From Lepidurus packardi (lineage: Eukaryota > Arthropoda > Branchiopoda > Notostraca > Triopsidae), in assembly GCA_023053545.1 (NCBI GenBank), contig JAKZAN010000111.1, positions 45,431 to 109,430 of the forward strand: a stretch of DNA of 64,000 nucleotides, in the 5' to 3' direction. The notes beneath the pieces are model-generated. The model was not told where the DNA came from. It did not search any database and worked only from the letters and a program-made list of their open reading frames with translations. The translations under genes and the position numbers were made by a program. Numbering within the stretch: position 1 is the first letter of the stretch; every line of letters starts with the position of its first letter. Shown here piece by piece: positions 41,922 through 56,500 of the stretch.

Positions 41922-43969
41922 ATATTCGCTCTACAGCAACATTGTTGAACGGCAGAGAGAATGTGTACCCAATCACTCTGCAAAGATTGGGAAACTTTGT
42001 TTCACCATTGCACACTTGTTTTTGAACCACCTGCCAGCAGTGCAGTGGATTCACTTCGCAAAACTATTATCCGTTACATCGGTACCAAAACATTCGCATG
42101 CAATGTTGATATGCTCACGATATTCGATCATGAGGGCATTTTCATCCACAAAGCTATTCATGACAGGAAACCGCTTGAATATACCTTCAATTAAATCCAT
42201 ACGGCAGTCGCGAGCGATGTTCGGCTTCAGTAACTCGATGTATTTGAACACTGGATCGGAGAAATTGAACCTTGACTTCATTTGCTCAATCGATTCAATA
42301 AAAAAGCCTCGGCAGCAAGTGAAAAGAAGGCTATTTTCACTTTCTGTTATGTTGGTCCCGCGCTCTTTAAACCACTTGTCACAGACAGGCGCTGAAAAAG
42401 ACCAATAATTAATCGCATTACTCATGGCACATGAAAATGTAGATATTACCCAGGTATATTTGATGAAGTGGAAGCCACTCCCCTTTCGGATTGATAACCA
42501 GCGCGTGAGTTCCTCTAACACAGACATTCGACATGAAGTTCCTTGCGAACTATCGTATGAGATCGTACACACGAGTCTTCAGCTCGAAAATGGGCGCTTC
42601 AGATTGGACGCTTCAGATTGGAATGAGCGCTTCAGATTGGAATGTTTTGTTAAAGTGGTTAAACACTTCCACTGCGTAGGCAACGAAGAGTAAAAAACCC
42701 TGCGTCAGAGGATGTCTCAAATTACTGAGTATCTTTTCGTTCGACTGTTTGCTACCTTCAAACTTTACGCTTCAAAATAGAGGATCAGGGCATGACGCTG
42801 TTCAAGGATGCGTTTAATGCACGCTTCTAATGAAAGCCATATAGTTTGTCCTGGAGAAAAAATTTGGTGTTTGGCCACTTGCACAAACTCTTGGAATGCA
42901 GCAAAACTTCTTCTTCTAGCTGAACTGTGTGAAAAGTGATTGTAAATTCCTCTAACGAGCTCTTCAAGATTTTTCGGCAAATTCTTACAAGCGTAAGAGG
43001 CGCAAAGGTGGATGGAATGGCAGGAGGATTTAACGCTGAAAATTCCAGGTATGGCCTCCTTGAGTAGCACAGAAACAGAATTATTACATCCAAACATCGA
43101 ATTCGTCGTGTCCGCATTGAATCCTATAATACTATTAAGGAACCATTTAAATAGCAAAGCCTTAAACGTGAGCACGAATTATTTACTTTTGCCGCGGTAC
43201 TTTCATATCATCATTACGCTTTAACACAGCTTCGGTTAACGCTTGAGCAGTTCCGGACTCAGTCAGTCTTGCCATTACTCTAGATTTTTCCCAGCACCAG
43301 TAAGTGACAACGACTCCAAGCTGGCTCTTTATTTCGACATCTGTTGACTCATCAATTATCACATAAAAGAGAGTTTTTCTTAATGCGGCACACAGTTCAT
43401 CCTTCACATACCTTCCCGCTCATGTACAGCGCAGAAAATGCACTTGTTTATATTTTGACATACATTACATTCATAATTACCAAAGCGGACGATGTTACTA
43501 AACTTCTGTTTTCCCATTGCCAACTTGCGAGCTGTTTCGCTTTCCGGAAAGGCATTTTTCAAGAATTTCACAAAATGATCGCATAAAGAAAGGCGTAGGT
43601 TATTGCATACTAAGAATTCAGTGATTCGAAGCTCCAGTGTTATCTTTTCTCTTCCTTTTGAAATGAAACTTTGCATCGCCTTGACTTGTTTTTCTTGATC
43701 CTGTTTCTTGATCCGTCTGAGTCTGGTATCGCACCTACATATATTATAACGTAAGCTTAAAAAAGCAAAGTTAAATTTTAATATAATATATCAGAATCAC
43801 AGAGTTCAACAGGATCACAATATACAGGTGTTTCTTCTGTATTACGTTCTCTTGAGCTTGGGCCTGCCACTGGCTGTTCGCTATTGCAATCAGGCTGTTT
43901 TCTTTTAGATCCCTGTTGTTCAATGCCATCTTCTATTGTAGATGCATCTTTACGAAGCCACTTAAGCAT

Positions 43970-45047
43970 TTCTTACGAACATTTTGACTAGATTGCATGT
44001 AATTAATGATGGAAGTCGCACTCTGAATTTATTTACTAACAGAAACAGCGTTGGCATGCGGGTTTAATGCAGCCTTTCGTAATACTCATGGCGATTCCCA
44101 TGGGAACCTTGTTCGCCACTTTGTTGCACTGAGTGCAGTCAGTCGTTTCTAGTCATACTAGGGTATCCCACAGCTTTGACGTCACGGGCATAAGGGGGCG
44201 AACCTGGTGCTCCACTCAGAACATGCATTCAGTGTTCCGGAAAGGAAACGCAACTAGGCTTATGTTCGGTGGATTTCTGACATTGATGAATTGAATTATT
44301 ATACCTAAACAGTAAAGATTTATTTATATTTTCATTAAAACCTCTAGACCTCTAGATTTAGAAATAAAATGTCCAAAGCCTCTAATCTGGAGGAAAACCT
44401 CTAGAAGTGGAAGCACTGGTACCCATCCTTATATCGTGCAACAGTATTGACAGAACGGGCCCGTCAAAGAACGGCAAGGGAGGTGGGAGAGGAGAAAAAA
44501 AACAACCTTGGTCTCGAAAACCCCAAGCCAGCCAGCGTTTCTCAAAACTAATGGGGAAAAAAAACGTTGTCGATACTAAAAGCCAAGCGCCAGAATTTTC
44601 GCGAAGGGTATGCGTGAGAAAATATGGTTTACGAGTCTACCGGAAATTGAATGCCTCTCCCTCCCCCCCCAAAAAAAAATAAACAAAGGAGACCACCGTT
44701 TAGCGTCAACGGCCAGATTGTGATGAGCTTGCTTCTAAAGTGACTTTGGTGCACCGCCAGTTGACACATGCATAAACCCGTGATTTATGCCTCCATGTCC
44801 TACCCTCGGCTTTTTAATGGAGGAATGTCTGTATTTCTTTTCTGTGTCCCACCTGGTCGTCCTTCATTTGAATAATTAAAAGACAAATGTAGGGCTCGTT
44901 TACTAATTGAGGGCAACACCCATGTCGCACCTTTGTGCACAAAATACCTTTTTCCTTCTTGACAAATCGAAAGAACGAATTCACTTCCAGAGACCTGGGG
45001 TGAATCAACACAGTAAAAGCTAGGGGAAACACGCTAAGAATGCTTTA
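43970..45047. other. hAT 5' flank and unassigned sequence
   Basis: No recognisable coding region. CCTCTAGA-type motifs recur around 44340-44402. The frame at 44407-44682 is basic, low-complexity and probably not a gene. Confidence 0.4.
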
Positions 45048-45578
45048 TTGTCTGCAGCTGGCATAATGAAACAGCAAATGAGAAAAAGATTCCAAAGGAT
45101 TCAAAAATGTGAAAAAGATTCAACAGCCAAGATGAAAAAAGATTGCGAATCAGTTCATTCCCAGAACGCCTCGAAAACGGGAGCCTACTGCTCCAGAAAA
45201 GTAGAAGGCGTTTTTTTCAAAAGTTTGTCTTTATTTCAAACGAACGGGCATGCATTCTCCCACAGTCCAACATGTTTGCATAACTGGCATGAAAAGGGGG
45301 TGCTCATTGCACGTTTTCCCAACTCTGGAGCTGATTGCCGCGATTGGCCAAAAAATCCGCTCTCCCGCGCTTCGTTTCGTCGCCTTTCAAACGCCAATTT
45401 AGCCACCTCCCCCCTTTTCCTTCACCCTTTAAAATGCCATAGCAACAACATGCTCTCTTTTGACGTGGAAATCGAACAGTTTCTGAAACTACAGTCTGAA
45501 AGAGTGAAACTACAACGCTGTATAAATATACTCTATGCCTGCGGTTGTATCAACTGTGATTTTGCTTTCAATGCTTGA
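45048..45578 (+). other. Open frame, 176 codons, unrecognised
   Basis: The first ATG is at about 45066. The N-terminal part is rich in Lys and Gln (for example RFQRIQKCEKDS), and the C-terminus contains CGCINCDF. No family recognised. A TATAAATA motif sits inside its 3' end near 45520, which argues against coding use. Probably chance. Confidence 0.2.
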
Positions 45579-47598
45579 TTTGCATTGTGTACATTAAATT
45601 TATGTATTTATAAATGTAAACGAACGTTTATTTTTAATCCATTCAGACGACTTTTAAAGCAAATGTAAGCTTTTTAGTTTAATCTGCAAATGTGGCTGCG
45701 AGGCGTAGACTCCACAGTTTAATTACTTACCAATATTTTACTTTTTTTTTCTTTTACAAAAATAATTGAATTTTCTATTCAAAATGTGTAAAACGTATTG
45801 TTAAAACGCCTCAGGTAATTTGCTCCCGTTTTAGTTTAAATTTATCGACTCCATCGGACTTTAGTCAAACTGAAAGCAATCAAAGCTTAACTGTTAAGCA
45901 AGCAGCGTGCATATGCTCACATTTTGTTAAGTAAAAGTGTCACTATTGCTTATTTTCGAAATTATTCCTGCGTCACTAGGATTAGAACGTTTTCAAGTTT
46001 GTTCGCTCCCACTGACTACACAGTGCCATTCATTCGCGTCCATCTCCTTGTTCCATGCCGCTCAACGCGAGAGCATTCGCATACACGGCTGGTCCGCCAG
46101 TTTTCGCTTTGTCAAGTGGGTGGGATGACGTGTTTTTTCGTGACTCAAATCAAACTTGTTAAAGCTGAAGACCTTACTAAGTTGTGTTTAAACATGAACC
46201 GTATTACTAAGTGTTGTCTCTTTTCTGTTTATTAGGTGGTGACAAATGTCACGAACAGTTTACAAGTGTTCAATGTGTGGTGTTGTCCTTTCACTCATCC
46301 AGTTCCGCTCAGCCAATTTTATCCCCGTGCGTTTTGCCATCCTTTTGGAGAAGAAAAAGAAAAACGCAACTGTTTCCGCTATTTATCTTCTAAAGCTGAG
46401 GCTGGGTGGAGACAGCTATTATTCACTTTCTGATGGAGCCGTCAGAAGAACCAGAATGAAAGGTATGCCAGGAATTGAAAGTGTTGTGGCCGGTTAGGTC
46501 TTTTGCTGCAACATTTGAATTTCCTGGGGGACAGAAAAGTCTTCGCTGTGCCATACAATAGGTCTTAAATGGTAAAATGTCTTAAATGGCAAAAACAGCG
46601 AAAACTTTTCTGGGGTCAGGGGTCAAACGGGGTTGTGGAAGCATCGACTGAAGAACGCGAAGACACCGCCAGGCAGGGGGAAAAAGTATCGTCTGTGGAC
46701 ATTTCTGGCTGAGTACATTATTTTCTGTTCAATTTTAATGTTGGAAACACGTTATTAACTAAACCTTCCTCTCTTTTACAGGCTTTCACTCCATTTGGGG
46801 CCCTTAGCGCTCCGACTGCGATTTTGCCGTGTTTCCAAGACTGTTTGCTGTTTAGGGGCCGGATAAGAACTTTTCAGAAGAGGTAAGAGCTTTTTTTTTA
46901 TTTTTTCCAGTGTGGTTTTCTGGTTTCTTTCCCTAGCCGAGGCGTTCACTTTATGTTTGAACATATTGGTAATATGTTCATAGAAGGTAGACTGATTTTC
47001 AAGTGTTTAAATAGCTGAGTTTTAGCGTTTTTATTCCTATTTTACAGTTTTTATTGTTCCTTTTTTTGTTCTTGTGTTTTATTCTTGTTCCTTATTTGTC
47101 GTTTATAGGACGCTCATGAGACCACGAGAGAAAAGGAGGAAGAACTCTCGAAGGTCCTGTGTTGCAACAGCTACGGAAAAGGGGAGCAGAACCTGCACCT
47201 GGTCGACTTGGGGAAAAGTCTTTTCTACCCCTGCTACGTCTAGAGGCGTGGGGACATGACACATTGGAGTCTTTTCAGAAAGGGGAGTACATTTCGTGTA
47301 TTACTCTCTGCTTTCGTCTGTGTTCGTCTTTCTGGGCATCTACCGAAGACGATGTCAAATTTGGAAGTCAGGTAACTTTGCTGTTTCCCCCAAATAAGTG
47401 TTAAATTCTCAAACTTTTGAGGGGAGCTTATTTTTAACTGACGTGTGTCGTTTAATGAAGCCGGCCACCACCAACTCTTCGCGTTGTCTTTCCAGCCATT
47501 CTGCTGGGGATAACTCTGCCCCTACCGGGCAATAGCGTGCAACGTGAAACGGTGAATGTCCTCCGGTACTATCGGGCTGCCCACATTTTCAGTCCGTT
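45579..47598. other. Unassigned sequence before the satellite
   Basis: Short frames near 46211-46497 (one reads MSRTVYKCSMCGVV) overlap in three phases and show no stable product. AG-rich acceptor-like sites and T-runs occur, so a small intron-containing gene cannot be excluded. No transposon ends seen. Confidence 0.3.
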
Positions 47599-50500
47599 TT
47601 CGACTGATTATGACTGATTATGGAATTAATTAATTCAGTCCGTTATGAATTAATTCAGTCCGTAAGGAATTAATTCAGTCCGTAAGGAATTAATTCAGTC
47701 CGTAAGGAATTATTTCAGTCTGTAAGGAACAAAATCAGGCCGTAAGGAATTAATTCATTAGGTAAGGAATTAATTCAGTCCGTAAGGAATTAATTCAGTA
47801 AGTAAGGAATTCAATCAATGCTAAAGAATTAGTTCAGTCCGTAAGGAATTAATTCAGTTTGTAATGGATTAATTAAGTCCGTAAAGAATTAATTCAGTCC
47901 GTAAGGAATTAATTCAGTCCGTAAGGAATTAATTAAGTACGTAAGGAATTAATTAAGTACGTAAGGAATTAATTAAGTACGTAAGGAATTAAATAAGTAC
48001 GTAAGGAATTAATTCAGTCCGTAAGGAATTAATTAAGTACGTAAGGAATTAATTAAGTACGTAAGGAATTAATTAAGTACGTAAGGAATTAATTAAGTAC
48101 GTAAGGAATTAATTCAGTCCGTAAGGAATTAATTCATTCCGTAAGGAATTAATTAAGTACGTAAGGAATTATATCAGGCCGTAAAGAAATTAATTCATTT
48201 CGTAAGGAATTAATTCAGTCCGTAAGGAATTAATTCAGTAAGAAAGGAATTCAATCAATCCTAAAGAATTAATTCAGTCCGTAAGGAATTAATTCAGTCC
48301 GCAAGGAATTAATTAATTACGTAAGGAATTAATTCAGTCCGTAAGGAATTAATTCGTTCCGAAAGGAATTAACTAAATCGGTAAGGAATTAATTCAGTAA
48401 GTAAGGAATTCAATCAATCCTAAAGAATTAATTCAGTCCGTAAGTAGTTAATTCAGTCCGAAAGGAATTAATTACGTCCGTAAGTAATTAATTAAGTCCG
48501 TAAGTAATTAATTCAGTCCGTTATGAATTAATTCAGTCCGTAAGGAATTAATTCAGTCCGTAAGGAATTAATTCAGTCCGTAAGTAGTTAATTCAGTCCG
48601 AAAGGTATTAATTCAGTCCGTTATGAATTAATTCAGTCCGTAAGGAATTAATTCAGTCCGTAAGGAATTAATTCAGTCCGTAAGGAATTATTTCATTCTG
48701 TAAGGAACAAAATCAGGCCGTAATGATTTAATTCATTAGGTAAGGAATTAATTCAGTCCGTAAGGAATTAATTCAGTTTGTAATGGATTAATTAAGTCCG
48801 TAAAGAATTAATTAAGTCCGTAAGGAATTAATTCAGTCCGTAAGAAATTAATTCAGTCCGGAAGGAATTAATTCAGTAAGTAAGGAATTCAATCAATCCT
48901 AAAGAATTAATTCAGTCCGTAAGTAGTTAATTCAGTCCGAAAGGAATTAATTACGTCAGTAAGGATTTAATTCAGTCCGTAAGGAATGAATTCAGTCCGT
49001 AAGGAATAATTTCAGTCCGTAAGGAATTAATTCAGTCTGAATTAATTAATTCACTAATGAAAGAAATTGATTCAATCCGTAAGGATTTAATTAAGTCCGT
49101 AATGAATTAATTCAGTCCGTAAGGAATTATTTCAGTCCGTAATGAATTAATTAATTCCGTAAGTAATTAATTCATTCCTTAAGGAATTAGTTCATTCCGT
49201 TATGAATTAATTCAGTCCGTAAGGAATTAATTCAGTCCGTAAGGAATTATTTCAGTCTGTAAGGAACAAAATCAGGCCGTAAGGAATTAATTCATTAGGT
49301 AAGGAATTAATTCAGTTTGTAATGGAATAATTCAGTTTGTAATGGATTAATTAAGTCCGTAAAGAATTAATTAAGTCCGTAAGGAATTAATTCAGTCCGT
49401 AAGAAATTAATTCAGTCCGTAAGGAATTAATTCAGTAAGTAAGGAATTGATTCAGTACGTAAGGAATTAATTCGTTCCGAAAGGAATTAACTAACTCGGT
49501 AAGGAATTAATTGAGTAAGTAAGGAATTCAATCAATCCTAAAGAATTAATTCAGTACGTAAGAAGTTAATTCAGTCCGAAAGGAATTAATTACGCCAGTA
49601 AGGAATTAATTCAATCCGTAAGGAATAAATTAGGTCCGTAAGGAATTAATTCAGTCTGAATTAATTAATTCACTAATGAAAGGAATTGATTAAATCCGTA
49701 AGGATTTAATTAAGTCCGTAATGAATTAATTCAGTCCGTAAGGAATTATTTCAGTCCGTAATGAATTAATTAAGTCCGTAAGTAATTAATTCATTCGTTA
49801 AGGAAATAATTCAGTCCGTTATGAATTAATTCAGTCCGTAAGGAATTAATTCAGTCTGTAAGGAATTATTTCAGTCCGTAATGAATTAATTAATTCCGTA
49901 AGTAATTAATTCATTCCTTAAGGAATTAGTTCATTCCGTTATGAATTAATTCAGTCCGTAAGGAATTAATTCAGTCCGTAAGGAATTATTTCAGTCTGTA
50001 AGGAACAAAATCAGGCCGTAAGGAATTAATTCATTAGGTAAGGAATTAATTCAGTCCGTAAGGAATTAATTCAGTAAGTAAGGAATTCAATCAATCCTAA
50101 AGAATTAATTCAGTCCGTAAGGAATTAATTCAGTCCGTAAGAAATTAATTCAGTCCGTAAGGAATTAATTCAGTCCGTAAGGAATTATTTCAGTCTGTAA
50201 GGAACAAAATCAGGCCGTAAGGAATTAATTCATTAGGTAAGGAATTAATTCAGTCCGTAAGGAATTAATTCAGTAAGTAAGGAATTCAATCAATGCTAAA
50301 GAATTAGTTCAGTCCGTAAGGAATTAATTCAGTTTGTAATGGATTAATTAAGTCCGTAAAGAATTAATTCAGTCCGTAAGGAATTAATTCAGTCCGTAAG
50401 GAATTAATTAAGTACGTAAGGAATTAATTAAGTACGTAAGGAATTAATTCAGTCCGTAAGGAATTAATTCATTCCGTAAGGAATTAATTAAGTACGTAAG

Positions 50501-53500
50501 GAATTATATCAGGCCGTAAAGAAATTAATTCATTTCGTAAGGAATTAATTCAGTCCGTAAGGAATTAATTCAGTAAGAAAGGAATTCAATCAATCCTAAA
50601 GAATTAATTCAGTCCGTAAGGAATTAATTCAGTCCGCAAGGAATTAATTAATTACGTAAGGAATTAATTCAGTCCGTAAGGAATTAATTCGTTCCGAAAG
50701 GAATTAACTAAATCGGTAAGGAATTAATTCAGTAAGTAAGGAATTCAATCAATCCTAAAGAATTAATTCAGTCCGTATGTAGTTAATTCAGTCCGAAAGG
50801 AATTAATTACGTCCGTAAGTAACTAATTAAGTCCGTAAGTAATTAATTCAGTCCGTTATGAATTAATTCAGTCCGTAAGGAATTAATTCAGTCCGTAAGG
50901 AATTAATTCAGTAAGTAAGGAATTCAATCAATGCTAAAGAATTAATTCAGTCCGTAAGGAATTAATTCAGTTTGTAATGGATTAATTAAGTCCGTAAAGA
51001 ATTAATTCAGTCCGTAAGGAATTAATTCAGTCCGTAAGGAATTAATTCAGTCCGTAAGTAGTTAATTCAGTCCGAAAGGTATTAATTACGTCCGTAAGGA
51101 ATTAATTAAGTCCGAAAGTAATTAATTCATTCCGTAAGGAATTAATTCAGTCCGTTATGAATTAATTCAGTCCGTAAGGAATTAATTCAGTCCGTAAGGA
51201 ATTAATTCAGTCAGTAAGGAATTATTTCATTCTGTAAGGAACAAAATCAGGCCGTAATGATTTAATTCATTAGGTAAGGAATTAATTCAGTCCGTAAGGA
51301 ATTAATTCAGTTTGTAATGGATTAATTAAGTCCGTAAAGAATTAATTAAGTCCGTAAGGAATTAATTCAGTCCGTAAGAAATTAATTCAGTCCGAAAGGA
51401 ATTAATTCAGTAAGTAAGGAATTCAATCAATCCTAAAGAATTAATTCAGTCCGTAAGTAGTTAATTCATTCCGAAAGGAATTAATTACGTCAGTAAGGAT
51501 TTAATTCAGTCCGTAAGGAATGAATTCAGTCCGTAAGGAATAATTTCAGTCCGTAAGGAATTAATTCAGTCTGAATTAATTAATTCACTAATGAAAGAAA
51601 TTGATTCAATCCGTAAGGATTTAATTAAGTCCGTAATGAATTAATTCAGTCCGTAAGGAATTATTTCAGTCCGTAATGAATTAATTAATTCCGTAAGTAA
51701 TTAATTCATTCCTTAAGGAATTAGTTCATTCCGTTATGAATTAATTCAGTCCGTAAGGAATTAATTCAGTCCGTAAGGAATTATTTCAGTCTGTAAGGAA
51801 CAAAATCAGGCCGTAAGGAATTAATTCATTAGGTAAGGAATTAATTCAGTTTGTAATATAATAATTCAGTTTGTAATGGATTAATTAAGTCCGTAAAGAA
51901 TTAATTAAGTCCGTAAGGAATTAATTCAGTCCGTAAGAAATTAATTCAGTCCGTAAGGAATTAATTCAGTAAGTAAGGAATTGATTCAGTACGTAAGGAA
52001 TTAATTCGTTCCGAAAGGAATTAACTAACTCGGTAAGGAATTAATTGAATAAGTAAGGAATTCAATCAATCCTAAAGAATTAATTCAGTACGTAAGTAGT
52101 TAATTCAGTCCGAAAGGAATTAATTACGCCAGTAAGGAATTAATTCAGTCCGTAAGGAATAAATTAGGTCCGTAAGGAATTAATTCAGTCTGAATTAATT
52201 AATTCACTAATGAAAGGAATTGATTAAATCCGTAAGGATTTAATTAAGTCCGTAATGAATTAATTCAGTCCGTAAGGAATTATTTCAGTCCGTAATGAAT
52301 TAATTAAGTCCGTAAGTAATTAATTCATTCGTTAAGGAAATAATTCAGTCCGTTATGAATTAATTCAGTCCGTAAGGAATTAATTCAGTCCGTAAGGAAT
52401 TAATTCAGTTTGTAATGGATTAATTAAGTCCGTAAAGAATTAATTCAGTCCGTAAGGAATTAATTCAGTCCGTAAGGAATTAATTCAGTCCGTAAGTAGT
52501 TAGTTCAGTCCGAAAGGTATTAATTACGTCCGTAAGGAAATAATTCAGTCCGTAAGGAATTAATTCAGTCTGTAAGGAATTATTTCAGTCCGTAATGAAT
52601 TAATTAATTCCGTAAGTAATTAATTCATTCCTTAAGGAATTAGTTCATTCCGTTATGAATTAATTCAGTCCGTAAGGAATTAATTCAGTCCGTAAGGAAT
52701 TATTTCAGTCTGTAAGGAACAAAATCAGGCCGTAAGGAATTAATTCATTAGGTAAGGAATTAATTCAGTCCGTAAGGAATTAATTCAGTAAGTAAGGAAT
52801 TCAATCAATCCTAAAGAATTAATTCAGTCCGTAAGGAATTAATTCAGTCCGTAAGAAATTAATTCAGTCCGTAAGGAATTAATTCAGTCCGTAAGGAATT
52901 ATTTCAGTCTGTAAGGAACAAAATCAGGCCGTAAGGAATTAATTCATTAGGTAAGGAATTAATTCAGTCCGAAAGGAATTAATTCAGTAAGTAAGGAATT
53001 CAATCAATGCTAAAGAATTAGTTCAGTCCGTAAGGAATTAATTCAGTTTGTAATGGATTAATTAAGTCCGTAAAGAATTAATTCAGTCCGTAAGGAATTA
53101 ATTCAGTCCGTAAGGAATTAATTAAGTACGTAAGGAATTAATTAAGTACGTAAGGAATTAATTCAGTCCGTAAGGAATTAATTCATTCCGTAAGGAATTA
53201 ATTAAGTACGTAAGGAATTATATCAGGCCGTAAAGAAATTAATTCATTTCGTAAGGAATTAATTCAGTCCGTAAGGAATTAATTCAGTAAGAAAGGAATT
53301 CAATCAATCCTAAAGAATTAATTCAGTCCGTAAGGAATTAATTCAGTCCGCAAGGAATTAATTAATTACGTAAGGAATTAATTCAGTCCGTAAGGAATTA
53401 ATTCGTTCCGAAAGGAATTAACTAAATCGGTAAGGAATTAATTCAGTAAGTAAGGAATTCAATCAATCCTAAAGAATTAATTCAGTCCGTATGTAGTTAA

Positions 53501-56500
53501 TTCAGTCCGAAAGGAATTAATTACGTCCGTAAGTAACTAATTAAGTCCGTAAGTAATTAATTCAGTCCGTTATGAATTAATTCAGTCCGTAAGGAATTAA
53601 TTCAGTCCGTAAGGAATTAATTCAGTAAGTAAGGAATTCAATCAATGCTAAAGAATTAATTCAGTCCGTAAGGAATTAATTCAGTTTGTAATGGATTAAT
53701 TAAGTCCGTAAAGAATTAATTCAGTCCGTAAGGAATTAATTCAGTCCGTAAGGAATTAATTCAGTCCGTAAGTAGTTAATTCAGTCCGAAAGGTATTAAT
53801 TACGTCCGTAAGGAATTAATTAAGTCCGTAAGTAATTAATTCATTCCGTAAGGAATTAATTCAGTCCGTTATGAATTAATTCAGTCCGTAAGGAATTAAT
53901 TCAGTCCGTAAGGAATTAATTCAGTCCGTAAGGAATTATTTCATTCTGTAAGGAACAAAATCAGGCCGTAATGATTTAATTCATTAGGTAAGGAATTAAT
54001 TCAGTCCGTAAGGAATTAATTCAGTTTGTAATGGATTCATTAAGTCCGTAAAGAATTAATTAAGTCCGTAAGGAATTAATTCAGTCCGTAAGAAATTAAT
54101 TCAGTCCGAAAGGAATTAATTCAGTAAGTAAGGAATTCAATCAATCCTAAAGAATTAATTCAGTCCGTAAGTAGTTAATTCAGTCCGAAAGGAATTAATT
54201 ACGTCAGTAAGGATTTAATTCAGTCCGTAAGGAATGAATTCAGTCCGTAAGGAATAATTTCAGTCCGTAAGGAATTAATTCAGTCTGAATTAATTAATTC
54301 ACTAATGAAAGAAATTGATTCAATCCGTAAGGATTTAATTAAGTCCGTAATGAATTAATTCAGTCCGTAAGGAATTATTTCAGTCCGTAATGAATTAATT
54401 AATTCCGTAAGTAATTAATTCATTCCTTAAGGAATTAGTTCATTCCGTTATGAATTAATTCAGTCCGTAAGGAATTAATTCAGTCCGTAAGGAATTATTT
54501 CAGTCTGTAAGGAACAAAATCAGGCCGTAAGGAATTAATTCATTAGGTAAGAAATTAATTCAGTTTGTAATGGAATAATTCAGTTTGTAATGGATTAATT
54601 AAGTCCGTAAAGAATTAATTAAGTCCGTAAGGAATTAATTCAGTCCGTAAGAAATTAATTCAGTCCGTAAGGAATTAATTCAGTAAGTAAGGAATTGATT
54701 CAGTACGTAAGGAATTAATTCGTTCCGAAAGGAATTAACTAACTCGGTAAGGAATTAATTGAGTAAGTAAGGAATTCAATCAATCCTAAAGAATTAATTC
54801 AGTACGTAAGTAGTTAATTCAGTCCGAAAGGAATTAATTACGCCAGTAAGGAATTAATTCAGTCCGTAAGGAATAAATTAGGTCCGTAAGGAATTAATTC
54901 AGTCTGAATTAATTAATTCACTAATGAAAGGAATTGATTAAATCCGTAAGGATTTAATTAAGTCCGTAATGAATTAATTCAGTCCGTAAGGAATTATTTC
55001 AGTCCGTAATGAATTAATTAAGTCCGTAAGTAATTAATTCATTCCTTAAGGAATTAGTTCATTCCGTTATGAATTAATTCAGTCCGTAAGGAATTAATTC
55101 AGTCCGTAAGGAATTATTTCAGTCTGTAAGGAACAAAATCAGGCCGTAAGGAATTAATTCATTAGGTAAGGAATTAATTCAGTCCGTAAGGAATTAATTC
55201 AGTAAGTAAGGAATTCAATCAATGCTAAAGAATTAGTTCAGTCCGTAAGGAATTAGTTCAGTTTGTAATGGATTAATTAAGTCCGTAAAGAATTAATTCA
55301 GTCCGTAAGGAATTAATTCAGTCCGTAAGGAATTAATTAAGTACGTAAGGAATTAATTAAGTACGTAAGGAATTAATTCAGTCCGTAAGGAATTAATTCA
55401 TTCCGTAAGGAATTAATTAAGTACGTAAGGAATTATATCAGGCCGTAAAGAAATTAATTCATTTCGTAAGGAATTAATTCAGTCCGTAAGGAATTAATTC
55501 AGTAAGAAAGGAATTCAATCAATCCTAAAGAATTAATTCAGTCCGTAAGGAATTAATTCAGTCCGCAAGGAATTAATTAATTACGTAAGGAATTAATTCA
55601 GTCCGTAAGGAATTAATTCGTTCCGAAAGGAATTAACTAAATCGGTAAGGAATTAATTCAGTAAGTAAGGAATTCAATCAATCCTAAAGAATTAATTCAG
55701 TCCGTATGTAGTTAATTCAGTCCGAAAGGAATTAATTACGTCCGTAAGTAATTAATTAAGTCCGTAAGTAATTAATTCAGTCCGTTATGAATTAATTCAG
55801 TCCGTAAGGAATTAATTCAGTCCGTAAGGAATTATTTCATTCTGTCAGGAACAAAATCAGGCCGTAATGATTTAATTCATTAGGTAAGGAATTAATTCAG
55901 TCCGTAAGGAATTAATTCAGTTTGTAATGGATTAATTAAGTCCGTAAAGAATTAATTAAGTCCGTAAGGAATTAATTCATTCGTTAAGGAAATAATTCAG
56001 TCCGTTATGAATTAATTCAGTCCGTAAGGAATTAATTCAGTCTGTAAGGAATTATTTCAGTCCGTAATGAATTAATTAAGTCCGTAAGGAATTAATTCAG
56101 TCCGTAAGAAATTAATTCAGTCCGAAAGGAATTAATTCAGTAAGTAAGGAATTCAATCAATCCTAAAGAATTAATTCAGTCCGTAAGTAGTTAATTCAGT
56201 CCGAAAGGAATTAATTACGTCAGTAAGGATTTAATTCAGTCCGTAAGGAATGAATTCAGTCCTTAAGGAATAATTTCAGTCCGTAAGGAATTAATTCAGT
56301 ATGAATTAATTAATTCACTAATGAAAGAAATTGATTCAATCCGTAAGGATTTAATTAAGTCCGTAATGAATTAATTCAGTCCGTAAGGAATTAATTCAGT
56401 CCGTAAGGAATTATTTCAGTCTGTAAGGAACAAAATCAGGCCGTAAGGAATTAATTCATTAGGTAAGGAATTAATTCAGTTTGTAATGGAATAATTCAGT

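Larger units (their letters stand above)
36525..43969 (-). pseudogene. hAT transposase, minus strand, split by a Gypsy
   Basis: From ATG at 43969 the N-terminal frame reads MLKWLRKDASTIEDG. Blocks follow in different frames: LRITEFLVCNNLRLSLCDHF with FPESETARKLAMGKQKFSN (about 43676-43500), FYVIIDESTDVEIKSQLGVV (about 43370, first catalytic Asp region), IIGFNADTTNSMFGCNNSV (about 43120), SIHLCASYACKNLP, a WLSLE block (about 42840), and the helical region 42572-42051. The C-terminal dimerisation region lies beyond the Gypsy and is present twice (see 36136). Frames change several times, so the gene is dead. Family: hAT related to the ZMYM6/SCAND3-like group, by motif resemblance only. Confidence 0.75.

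Noticed and set aside
45048..45578. Confident host gene
   Set aside because: It has no family features and a TATA-like motif within its 3' part; kept only as a low-confidence open frame.
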